NCBI GenBank assembly: GCA_003527225.1
Contig: DPXQ01000072.1
Coordinates: forward strand, 1-58,418
DNA from: Rhizobium sp.
Lineage (GTDB): Bacteria > Pseudomonadota > Alphaproteobacteria > Rhizobiales > Rhizobiaceae
DNA: 58,418 nt
Reading direction: 5' to 3'
A program made the position numbers and the translations under genes. The notes under the pieces were generated by a model that worked only from the letters and a program-made list of their open reading frames with translations, had not been told where the DNA came from and ran no database searches. Below are positions 1-6,979 of the stretch, piece after piece; positions within the stretch are counted from its first letter, which is position 1, and each line of letters begins with the position of its first letter.

Positions 1-40
1 AGTGTTGATGACAGGAATACTCGAATCCAAGGACTGGCAA

Positions 41-469
41 ATGGCTAATCTTCCCAATGATCTTCGTCTAAGTTTTATTGTTCGCAACGGCCTGGTTAAT
101 AAGCCGGAGGAATACATTAAGGGCATTTACAGCAACGCTCGCAAATTTGCAGCCAAACACGGCGCTTGGGTCGTTCGTCTCGGGGTAGGTGGAACGGGCT
201 ATGCACCAAATTATCGCATTGAGTTTGCGACTTCCCCAGAAGAAGCAACGCGGGAGGCCATCGAGTCCGGCCTGAAAGGTGACGCGTACGTTCCAGCGCT
301 AGAGGCGTTGACAGCGGCAAACACTATGTATGGGGGGACCAGCCATAAAGTCCTGAAGCACGGACTTGCTGACGATAAGTGGAGTTCAGTAACGGACAAC
401 GAGGAAGATATCCGTGCCATTCTGCAAATCTTCGTTGATCAGCGAGCGGCGCAACGAAGGAAAGACTGA
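41..469 (+). CDS. Hypothetical protein, 142 aa
   Basis: I do not recognise this protein. The ATG at 41 is chosen because an AAGGA ribosome-binding site sits 7 bases upstream (29-33); the frame is also open to GTG at 2, so a start left of the window cannot be excluded. The product is soluble, with no signal peptide or membrane segment, has a mixed alpha/beta look and ends in a charged tail (QRAAQRRKD). It is the first gene of the lower-GC accessory block that includes the recombinase at 1088. No function is assigned. That it is a real gene is likely, given the clean ribosome-binding site and the absence of a competing frame. Confidence 0.6.
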   Translation: MANLPNDLRLSFIVRNGLVNKPEEYIKGIYSNARKFAAKHGAWVVRLGVGGTGYAPNYRIEFATSPEEATREAIESGLKGDAYVPALEALTAANTMYGGTSHKVLKHGLADDKWSSVTDNEEDIRAILQIFVDQRAAQRRKD

Positions 470-672
470 TCGGCCTCCTGAAGCTTACCCCAACGAATGT
501 TCACCGGACAGCTGGCATCAATAGTCTTGCTGATAGTGGCGGTACCTTTTGGGTTGCTCCCTAGTGGTGGAAAGATGGTTTAATGAACGGCAGTAGGTGA
601 CGGCTCAGAGGAGTTTCTCCATAGTCTCCGCGAGTGGGCCGTGATGCTAAGTGAGCTACAGGTAAGGCCAAC

Positions 673-945
673 ATGGGGGAACAAATGTTTTTTACGCAAG
701 CCGCACGTATAGTCGCGATCTTAGTATTCTTATTTGGAGTCCTGCAAATCGTGCTGGGCTTCGGGAGCGCATCGGGAATACTTGAACCAGCCCCGCTTCC
801 GAAGTGGGCCCCGTCCCGTCAGCCCACCGGAGAAGTCATAGACAACGGCATCTATATGGTCGTTTTCGCCCTAGCTCTTGGTACGCTCGCTGAGATTGGA
901 TTGGCCGTAAAACGATTGCGTGATACCGGAGCGCCACATGGGTAG
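673..945 (+). CDS. Small membrane protein, 90 aa, unknown function
   Basis: Two hydrophobic segments are visible, at about residues 9-30 and 57-78, joined by a proline-rich loop (residues 38-50), so this is probably a two-pass inner-membrane protein. The ATG at 673 has AAGG 5 bases upstream; a second ATG at 685 follows a GGGGGAA and could equally be the start. The protein family is not recognised. It lies between the hypothetical gene at 41-469 and the recombinase, in the lower-GC block, with 140 bases of non-coding DNA on its right that include the recombinase operator/res-like repeats. Confidence 0.5.
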   Translation: MGEQMFFTQAARIVAILVFLFGVLQIVLGFGSASGILEPAPLPKWAPSRQPTGEVIDNGIYMVVFALALGTLAEIGLAVKRLRDTGAPHG

Positions 946-1028
946 CTCATCCGACATCGCCTCACACACTCACTTCGATAAGGTACACCTTTCCCGCACC
1001 TTTCTTTTGCCGGTCTCATAAATCCGTA

Positions 1029-1072
1029 TTGACTATCCAAAACAGACTGATATTTATCAGACTAGTCAAAAC
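1029..1072. promoter_or_regulatory. Res-like or operator repeat array upstream of the recombinase
   Basis: Two direct repeats of the form GACTAnnCAAAAC lie at 1031-1043 and 1060-1072. Between them is a palindrome with arms CTGATA and TATCAG and a TT centre (1047-1060). A TTGACT at 1029-1034 overlaps the first repeat and could be a -35 element, with a weak TATTTA 16 bases on. Serine resolvases usually bind repeated or inverted sites just upstream of their own gene, for recombination and autoregulation. The repeats are seen directly; their role is inferred. Confidence 0.5.
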
Positions 1073-1087
1073 GAACTGAGGCCATCC

Positions 1088-1714
1088 ATGACGTTCATCC
1101 GTGCCTACTTGCGAGCAAGCACCAAAGACCAAGACGCCAGCCGAGCCCATGACGACCTGAAGCGGTTCGTTGATGAGCGTGGCTTGCGCATTGCAGCCAC
1201 CTATCTGGAGAATGAGAGTGGCGCATCCCTGAAGCGCCCCGAGTTGTTCAGGCTGTTGTCCGATTGCCAACCGGGCGATGTCCTGTTGGTGGAACAGGTA
1301 GACCGCCTTAGCCGCTTGAATGCCGAAGACTGGGAGCGGCTGAAGGATGAAATCAGGTCGCGGCGGGTGAAGGTGGTCGCATTGGACCTGCCGACCTCCT
1401 GGGGCATGGCGACGGCGACTGGCGACGACATCCAAAGCCGGATGCTGGACGCCATCAACGGCATGATGCTGGACATGTTGGCGGCTATCGCTCGCAAGGA
1501 CTACGAAGACAGGCGACGGCGGCAAGTGCAGGGCATTACGAAGGCGAAAGCGACCGGACTCTACAAGGGTCGCCCTGAGGACGCCAAGCGCAACGCGGGT
1601 ATCCAGAAAATGCTGGCGGCTGGCCAAAGCTGGAACAGCATTATCGATGCTACCGGGTGCTCAAGGTCAACCGTTGCGCGGTTGGCCAAGCGGATTGAGA
1701 AGCCAGCGGTATGA
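1088..1714 (+). CDS. Serine recombinase / resolvase family protein
   Basis: This 208-aa protein has the layout of a small Tn3-type resolvase/invertase. The N-terminal catalytic domain (about residues 3-140) has the Y-x-R-x-S signature with the predicted nucleophile Ser11, and the DRLSR motif at residues 72-76. A C-terminal helix-turn-helix (about 165-203) contains the typical GCSRSTVARL pattern. A GAGG ribosome-binding site is 6 bases before the ATG. The length fits a resolvase or invertase rather than a large serine integrase. A degraded copy of its 3' half lies about 3 kb downstream at 4508-4733, so the gene belongs to a mobile or formerly mobile block. It appears intact. Confidence 0.9.
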   Translation: MTFIRAYLRASTKDQDASRAHDDLKRFVDERGLRIAATYLENESGASLKRPELFRLLSDCQPGDVLLVEQVDRLSRLNAEDWERLKDEIRSRRVKVVALDLPTSWGMATATGDDIQSRMLDAINGMMLDMLAAIARKDYEDRRRRQVQGITKAKATGLYKGRPEDAKRNAGIQKMLAAGQSWNSIIDATGCSRSTVARLAKRIEKPAV

Positions 1715-2020
1715 GGCCTATACCGACGACAGCACGGCGGCATTTTCCATTCATGTGTGCCCCCACATTTTTCCGCCATAGTTTGCCTTGGGGGGATCGT
1801 CAGGGCAGCTTCAGGCACTTACTTCGGCCTTGGTCCGCTTAGCGCTGATCTCGCAGAGCACACCCAATGCAATAGCCATGAGAATGTGGATCATCGTCTG
1901 ATTTATGGCCTCGCCACTCGTCGCGGTCGCAAGGTAGCGGCGTGAATGCTTACAAATCCTTGCGAAGCATTGACCTCGAAAAGTGCGGAACCACGAGATC
2001 CCCCGTGGCCTTGCAGCCTA
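1715..2020. other. Gene-free stretch, left copy of the recombinase-downstream repeat
   Basis: No convincing gene is seen; a 62-codon frame at 1757-1945 lacks any recognisable feature. The first 100 bases (to about 1815) are related to the DNA downstream of the decayed recombinase at 4734-4832: both contain the same CCCCACATTTTTCC string (about 1760 and 4772) and an AGGGCAGCT string further on. The rest has no structure I can name and ends at the 3' end of the minus-strand PIN gene. Confidence 0.5.
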
Positions 2021-2593
2021 CTACAGTAGGGCGATCGCTTCCTCCGGTGTTCGAATGGTCATTCCGGGGAAATCCGAGTGTCCATTCAATATTCTGAGGC
2101 GCTGGTCGCTCGTCACGAAAACGTCGCGACCCGCATGATCATGCGCCCACAAGGCTTGAGCGTCGAGCATCTGATTGCGCCACCTCATCCCGGCTGGCGA
2201 AGTAAGGTCGCTCACGTCGGCTCCCTTCGCCGCCGCATACTCGGCCCATTCGACTGGTGACGTGGGGAAGAGGAGGGCGTAGATAGCCGCCTCTCGCGCC
2301 GATCCCTCCTCTGATGCCCGAACCGAGTGGTCGAAGAACGAAACGTCCCATCGGCCATTGGAAGGCAAGAGAGGTAAGCCAGTAAAGCCCAAAGCGTTCC
2401 GACGCTCATCGAAAATGGCAATGCTGGCCAGGAAGGTGCAGCCTTGCTGTCGCTCTGATGCACTGGATGCGACCAAAGCCAGATCAGCTTCTCCCTTCGC
2501 TCCGGCATCAAGTAGCGCCCGGATATGAACGGCTGCTGGCCGGTCTTCCGCCATGTCGATCAGGCAGTTCGTGTCGAACGTGAACGAGGTCAT
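2021..2593 (-). CDS. PIN-domain protein, predicted ribonuclease
   Basis: This 190-aa protein has the acidic pattern of the PIN fold: Asp7 in the opening beta strand (FTFDTNCLIDM), a possible Glu47 (SASERQQG), Asp144 (QMLDAQALWAH) and Asp163 in the VTSDQRL strand. PIN domains coordinate Mg2+ or Mn2+ and usually cleave RNA; many are VapC toxins. At 190 residues it is longer than a typical VapC (about 130-140), and no small antitoxin gene lies next to it. It starts only 19 bases after the stop of the DUF4365 gene on the same strand, so the two are probably cotranscribed. The fold call is firm; substrate and role (toxin, defence effector, RNA processing) are open. Confidence 0.75.
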   Translation of the reverse strand: MTSFTFDTNCLIDMAEDRPAAVHIRALLDAGAKGEADLALVASSASERQQGCTFLASIAIFDERRNALGFTGLPLLPSNGRWDVSFFDHSVRASEEGSAREAAIYALLFPTSPVEWAEYAAAKGADVSDLTSPAGMRWRNQMLDAQALWAHDHAGRDVFVTSDQRLRILNGHSDFPGMTIRTPEEAIALL

Positions 2594-2612
2594 CGCGCAC
2601 TATCCTTGTAGT

Positions 2613-4340
2613 TTACCAATGCTCATGAGCGACCTGCTCATTGTAAGCTAGTGCGATACGATCGAGTTCGGTTGCGATAAGCTCATCATAGTTCAAGAAA
2701 TCTTGGCGCAGCTCCTTGAACCTAGAGTAAGCCTCAAGATGAGTGCGCTTTGCTGCAACCAACATGACATCTTCAATCAAGCCAAGTTCGCCTGACATTG
2801 CTGCTAAAAATATTGCGTCAGCCCAGCATTCAATGTCATCTTCGAGAATAAAAGTTATAGCCAGTTGAGCACCAAAGGCATTTATAACGTCCCCTGCCGG
2901 GAGAGCGACTTCTCGAATCGAATGCAACTCGCCCCAATCGTTCACGGTCCTCAAGCCGCTGTTTTCTGCCCATTCGATAAGCGCCAACTTAAGACGAACT
3001 TCTGCTCCCACTGACGATCCAAACTCCGCCAACGGCTGAAATGCGTCTGCGCTAGCCCGAAGGTTTCCTGCATATAGCTCTGCGTCACCGAGACAAAACC
3101 GAGTTCGCTCGGTCGGATCAGACGCGAATGCGCATTGGTATGCCCTTGCCGATGCCCTGTACCTGGCACTTCGGAAGAGAATTCCGCCTAGCTCCTTTAG
3201 ATAGTAGGAGCGTGCCCAATAGTCTGGTTCGGCTTTTCTGGTGGCATTAAAGGCTTTTACGGCGCTGGAAAATCTACCTTTTGAGGCCAAGTAGTTCGCA
3301 TAGGAGTAATGAAGAGCGCCCACGCCCTCGCCCCTTGCCTGACATGCCGAAATTGCCGCATTGTAAAATCGATCTGCCGCTTCCCCGGTGCGATCCTGTG
3401 GAATGATAGGGGATGCAAGAACCAACCTGAACATCGCGTGTCCGAAGCCTTGGCTGGCGTGAAGCCCATTCAGTATTGCAAGATCGGCTCCCTCATTGGC
3501 GCTGCCATTTCGCAGGAGCGCTATCGCCGCCTTCGCTGCCAGATCGTCCCGCTTATTGGTACGCGTTTCATTAAGACAAAAACTCGCCACAGCGGCAGCT
3601 TGGGATATCTGATCTAGCGTCTCTAACAACGCTGCCAGAAGGTAATAGATGCCATCGGATAGAGCATCAAAATCATCTTGGTCGACCTCCGCTGTGACGG
3701 AAGCGAGGCGTTCGATGCTCAGCGTCATTTCTGTTCCAGCGAAAGCTATTCTGATCGGTACGCCGCGTAGGTGACGCTGATCTATGAAGTGGAGCGAGGT
3801 AGAAAGACGGCTGGAAATCCGGCCCAAGCTGATAGCTACCTTCGGGGGCGTTTGATCCGGCAAGACGAGCGAGAAAGCTGTTCTCGGATCAGAGCGTTTG
3901 ATGGTCCGGAGAACGGGGATCGTCCGTTCGATCTCGCTTAGCGTGTCGTCATTCCATAGATGCTGCTCGCCAAACCTTATGTTGACCGTTTCTGCATTAG
4001 GTTTGCTTTGCGCTAGAGCTTCATTCGCCCACATCCAATATGTTGTATCGGTTGGAACGCAGTATCGCACAATGATCGCCGGTACTTCGAACGACGTGAG
4101 ATAGCGCAGACGGTCAGTTTTGATCTGGACCGATTGGGCACTCGCCTCCACATCAGTCGCCTTGGACTGAACATAGAACACATCACCTGTACCGCTGACA
4201 TTTTCACCTAACCGCTCCGCTTCCCAATCGACGCCGTAATCCTTGTCCTTTGACCGGAGGATCCATCCCGGTTGGATTGCAAGAGTGAACTTTGCTTGAG
4301 CTAGGTCTTCAATGACGTGACTTCTTGGACGGTTTGGCAT
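2613..4340 (-). CDS. DUF4365 (PD-(D/E)XK-like) protein with a long helical C-terminal region
   Basis: The N-terminal 160 residues match the DUF4365 pattern: an early Glu (SHVIEDLAQAKF, Glu11), then KDYGVDWEAERL with Asp38, and FYVQSKATD with Gln58-x-Lys60, as in PD-(D/E)XK nucleases. The remaining roughly 400 residues are helical and contain TPR-like stretches (for example GRFSSAVKAFNATRKAEPDYW, in the middle of the protein). The ATG at 4340 (575 aa) is preferred over an upstream in-frame ATG at 4421, because the extra 27 residues are low complexity and family members start near the MPNRPRSH sequence; the ribosome-binding site is weak in both cases. The gene heads a two-gene operon with the PIN protein and sits between two recombinase copies. 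A nuclease-type defence role is inferred, not shown. Confidence 0.75.
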   Translation of the reverse strand: MPNRPRSHVIEDLAQAKFTLAIQPGWILRSKDKDYGVDWEAERLGENVSGTGDVFYVQSKATDVEASAQSVQIKTDRLRYLTSFEVPAIIVRYCVPTDTTYWMWANEALAQSKPNAETVNIRFGEQHLWNDDTLSEIERTIPVLRTIKRSDPRTAFSLVLPDQTPPKVAISLGRISSRLSTSLHFIDQRHLRGVPIRIAFAGTEMTLSIERLASVTAEVDQDDFDALSDGIYYLLAALLETLDQISQAAAVASFCLNETRTNKRDDLAAKAAIALLRNGSANEGADLAILNGLHASQGFGHAMFRLVLASPIIPQDRTGEAADRFYNAAISACQARGEGVGALHYSYANYLASKGRFSSAVKAFNATRKAEPDYWARSYYLKELGGILFRSARYRASARAYQCAFASDPTERTRFCLGDAELYAGNLRASADAFQPLAEFGSSVGAEVRLKLALIEWAENSGLRTVNDWGELHSIREVALPAGDVINAFGAQLAITFILEDDIECWADAIFLAAMSGELGLIEDVMLVAAKRTHLEAYSRFKELRQDFLNYDELIATELDRIALAYNEQVAHEHW

Positions 4341-4507
4341 CGTAAATATTCGCGGGTTCCAAGTGATTAATGGTGAGGTTCTAGTCGAGGTCGAAGGCGA
4401 CCTTTCCTCGCACGGCAACATCTACCCAAGGTCGTTGACCGGAGCAATGACAACTGGAAAATGGGTCTCTGTATCTATCGACTATGTTTGCTGTCTCCGG
4501 GAGTAAC

Positions 4508-4733
4508 ATGGAGGCTGTAGCGTGCCAAGACTATGAGGACGGAAGGCGGCGGCACATAAAGGCTAATGCCATCGGGCTCTACAAGGGACGCGCCGAGGTT
4601 GCTAAACGTAACGCGAGTATCCTGAAGTTTGCTTGAGACCGGTCAAAGCTGGAACAGCATTGTCGATGCTACAGGTTGCTCAAGGTCTACCGTAGCGCGG
4701 CTGGTCAAGCGGATCGGGGAACCGGCTGCCTAG
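4508..4733 (+). pseudogene. Decayed 3' half of a serine recombinase gene
   Basis: Translation from 4508 gives a protein segment matching the intact recombinase from about residue 135: a shared DYED...RRR stretch, then GLYKGR and AKRNA. A single extra T near 4628-4630 shifts the frame into a TGA at 4634. Removing it restores a match to the C-terminal helix-turn-helix (GQSWNSI, DATGCSRSTVARL) down to a TAG at 4731. The catalytic N-terminal half is absent. Homology continues past the stop to about 4832, as at the intact gene. This is a truncated, frameshifted paralogue rather than a functional gene. Confidence 0.85.
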
Positions 4734-4830
4734 TCCCTATACCGGGCATGGCGCGACTTTTCCGTTTCGTGTCCCTCCCCACATTTTTCCACCTCAAGGA
4801 AACCGTGGTTCCCTCAAGGGCAGCTAGTGA

Positions 4831-5103
4831 TCATTTAACGACCTCGTACGGCCCTTGGTTGGGCGAGAAGATGAAATATTTGCCTCCCTCGCGTTGGGTG
4901 AGCTTTCCGTGGACACGGAAGCGGGTGCCGGGCGAGTGAAGTTGCCTCATGCTTTTGGAGCAAGAAACGTCTAGTCCTGCCGGGAATGGTTGCCCGTCTA
5001 TCACCCGAACACGTAGGTCAGAGGAGTGACCGCCTTTCTTTCCGAAGTAGGTTTCGACAACCAAAATTTTGTATGGCGGTTTCGGCGGCGGTAAATCACT
5101 CAT
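4831..5103 (-). CDS. Hypothetical protein, 90 aa
   Basis: I do not recognise this protein. The ATG at 5103 is chosen over a longer frame starting at 5238 because a GGGGATG ribosome-binding site precedes it and the longer version would overlap the neighbouring plus-strand gene. The sequence starts with a proline-rich segment (PPPKPP) and continues as a beta-rich domain with alternating charged and hydrophobic residues (LRVRVIDG, RFRVHGKLTQREGGKYFIF), somewhat like a small OB-type barrel; that resemblance is by eye only. Its stop falls exactly at the right end of the duplicated recombinase-downstream DNA. Confidence 0.5.
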   Translation of the reverse strand: MSDLPPPKPPYKILVVETYFGKKGGHSSDLRVRVIDGQPFPAGLDVSCSKSMRQLHSPGTRFRVHGKLTQREGGKYFIFSPNQGPYEVVK

Positions 5104-5208
5104 AGTAGCATCCCCGAAATGACCGCCTATTCCTCTCACGACGACCACGACAAACGCAACCCGTGGTTTATTCATGGCCAGCCGGGCACCATCACAAAGG
5201 AAATCGTA

Positions 5209-5370
5209 ATGCTGGAACTTCTCGGAACGCTCGCACAAGGCGGCTTGATCCTTTGGGGCGCACTCTCAGTCATCGGAATGACCGTCGTCCCGGCCCTCCA
5301 TTTCAGGGATCACTTGCGGAAACAGAAGCAAGGGAACGGACAGCAAGTCAGAGGGCGCAAGTCCCGTTGA
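5209..5370 (+). CDS. Small single-pass membrane protein, 53 aa
   Basis: The ATG at 5209 has an AAGGA 7 bases upstream, which favours it over an in-frame ATG at 5119 that would extend the product to 83 aa with an unrelated polar leader. The product has one hydrophobic helix (about residues 8-30: GGLILWGALSVIGMTVV) followed by a basic tail (HLRKQKQGNGQQVRGRKSR), which predicts an N-out/C-in membrane protein. The family is not recognised. It is the last likely gene of the accessory block, before the GC-richer core genes. Confidence 0.45.
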   Translation: MLELLGTLAQGGLILWGALSVIGMTVVPALHFRDHLRKQKQGNGQQVRGRKSR

Positions 5371-5718
5371 AACTGTTACATCAACCTGCTACATACCTGC
5401 CTACTCAAACGGCCTAAAGTCCCTTATTTCCTGGAGTTAATGAGGATTTGATTGAGCATTCAAATCTCTCTAGCAGCACCATTTTCCCGGAAATCATGAA
5501 GGCATTGATTTCCCAAAGTTTCCCCGCTCATTCGTTGCGACGCTTGTCACGAAGCAGAAGCGGAGCGACGACCGGATCTCCCAAGTATCTCATCAGTCGG
5601 CGCGGCGGATGTTTCGTCCGGACCTGGGCCCCCAATTCCGAGGCGCCCCCTACAACAGTTGGCGCCACGATGGTAACTGGGTAGGGACACGACAACCACG
5701 CGACCGACGGAGACATCG
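5371..5718. other. Gene-free boundary between accessory block and core genes
   Basis: Composition changes across this 348-base stretch from AT-rich island-like DNA to the GC-rich pattern of the rest of the window. It contains a hairpin with arms GATTTGA and TCAAATC (5445-5451 and 5460-5466). I see no tRNA, no direct repeat to the left part of the window and no insertion-sequence end, so no attachment site can be named. The last bases carry the GGAG ribosome-binding site of the gene at 5719. Confidence 0.4.
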
Positions 5719-6594
5719 ATGAATGGCACCCAGAATTTCGTTGCCCTTCTGGGCACGAAGGGCGGACCGGCGATCCGGCCGGGCTCGACAATGCCGACGT
5801 CGAGCCTGCTTTCGCTGGCGGGCCACCGGATCGTCTTGGATTGCGGGCTGGGGGTGACGCGTGGTCTTGTCGATCAGGGAATGCATCTGCGCGAACTCGA
5901 CCTGATCTTTGTCACCCACCTGCATTCCGATCACTATCTGGAATTGGGTCCGCTGCTGCATACGGCCTGGACGGCCGGTTTGAAGACACCCGTCACGGTT
6001 TATGGTCCCGAGGGGCTGCGGGATTACCTGAGGCATTTCTTCGAATCGATGCGAGCGGATATCGACCTTCGGATCGAGGACGAAGGGCGCCCGGATCTGC
6101 GAAACCTCGTCTCCGTTCATATCATCGGCGAGGGAACCGTTCTGGCGGATGGACCGCTCACCGTCACTGCCATGCGTAACGAACATCCACCGCTGCAAGA
6201 CACTTACGCACTGTCTTTTCGGGCGAACGGGATGCATGTCGTCTTTTCGGGCGACACGGCCTATCTCCCCGCGCTGGCCGATTTTGCCCGGGGCGCTGAT
6301 CTGCTTGTCCACGAAGCGATGCTGAGCGAGGCCCTCGCGGCGCTTGTCGCGCGCACGGGCAACGGCGACGATCGCCTGATGAAGCACCTCCTGCGGTCGC
6401 ATACGACGGCGGGGGACGCGGCACGCATCGCCTCCGAGGCGGGGGTAAAAGCGCTGGCACTGCACCATCTGATACCGTCTGATGACCCTGTCTTCACCGA
6501 GGATCACTGGAAAGCGGCGGTCGCACCAAACTGGGAGGGCGTGCTCCATCTCGGAAAAGACGGATTGCTCATCCGGCTCGACAAGGAAGACTGA
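5719..6594 (+). CDS. MBL-fold metallo-hydrolase (RNase Z/arylsulfatase-like)
   Basis: This 291-aa metallo-beta-lactamase-fold enzyme has the metal-binding motif THLHSDH at residues 66-72, a second-shell SGDTA strand (about residue 175) and a late LALHHLIP histidine (about 250). This spacing is that of the RNase Z/ElaC-like branch, which includes tRNA processing enzymes, arylsulfatases and other phosphodiesterases. It lacks the long exosite arm expected of true RNase Z, so a small-molecule hydrolase is more likely. A GGAG ribosome-binding site lies 6 bases before the ATG. No operon partner follows closely; the next gene is 385 bases away. Confidence 0.85.
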   Translation: MNGTQNFVALLGTKGGPAIRPGSTMPTSSLLSLAGHRIVLDCGLGVTRGLVDQGMHLRELDLIFVTHLHSDHYLELGPLLHTAWTAGLKTPVTVYGPEGLRDYLRHFFESMRADIDLRIEDEGRPDLRNLVSVHIIGEGTVLADGPLTVTAMRNEHPPLQDTYALSFRANGMHVVFSGDTAYLPALADFARGADLLVHEAMLSEALAALVARTGNGDDRLMKHLLRSHTTAGDAARIASEAGVKALALHHLIPSDDPVFTEDHWKAAVAPNWEGVLHLGKDGLLIRLDKED

Positions 6595-6979
6595 AAACGG
6601 GACATCGTCTGCCACCCTGGATCGCTTCGCGGGCCATCGCCGCGTCAATCGATCGCGGACGGTGGAAAGATCGCCCAGCGAGCCTATATTAGCGCTACCC
6701 GGCTGCAATTTATCGGAGCTCTTGACGTAATGTCGGACTTCGGTGAAAACGGCGGGGTTCCGCGCCCTGGATACTGGTCACCGCGGTTGAACTTTGGTGC
6801 CGGGCCCCTCTGGCGAGAGTTTACGGCGCTCTCGTGATGTCGGTACCGCCAGCAAGATGAGCCGGCGGATTCATGAACATGAAATTTTTCACCATGCCTG
6901 ACGCGCATGCCTTTTCCGGTACGCGAAACCGGCGATCGTGCAGCGATTTTTTCTCCTTTGACGCCGGGGGGACGCATCC
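6595..6979 (+). other. Long leader/intergenic region upstream of the DUF475 gene
   Basis: This 385-base gap holds several short hairpins on the plus strand: GAGAG/CTCTC arms near 6811-6833, TTCATG/CATGAA arms with an AA loop near 6870-6883, and CCGGT/ACCGG arms near 6917-6933. A TTGACG at 6722 could be a -35 element. Leaders of TerC-like genes often carry metal-sensing riboswitches (the yybP-ykoY class), so I looked for that consensus; I cannot recognise it here. The region ends with a GGGGGGA ribosome-binding site 7 bases before the ATG at 6980. Confidence 0.35.

Noticed and set aside
1757..1945. 62-codon frame between the recombinase and PIN genes
   Set aside because: No ribosome-binding site or family features, and its first part is shared with the non-coding flank of the decayed recombinase.
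2021..2593. Classical VapBC toxin-antitoxin pair
   Set aside because: The PIN protein is longer than VapC and no small antitoxin-like gene is adjacent; its operon partner is a 575-aa DUF4365 protein.
5448..5684. 78-codon frame before the MBL-fold gene
   Set aside because: No convincing start context and a composition typical of chance frames; treated as intergenic.
6595..6979. yybP-ykoY manganese riboswitch before the DUF475 gene
   Set aside because: Expected from the TerC superfamily, but the conserved loop sequences of that riboswitch were not recognised by eye.
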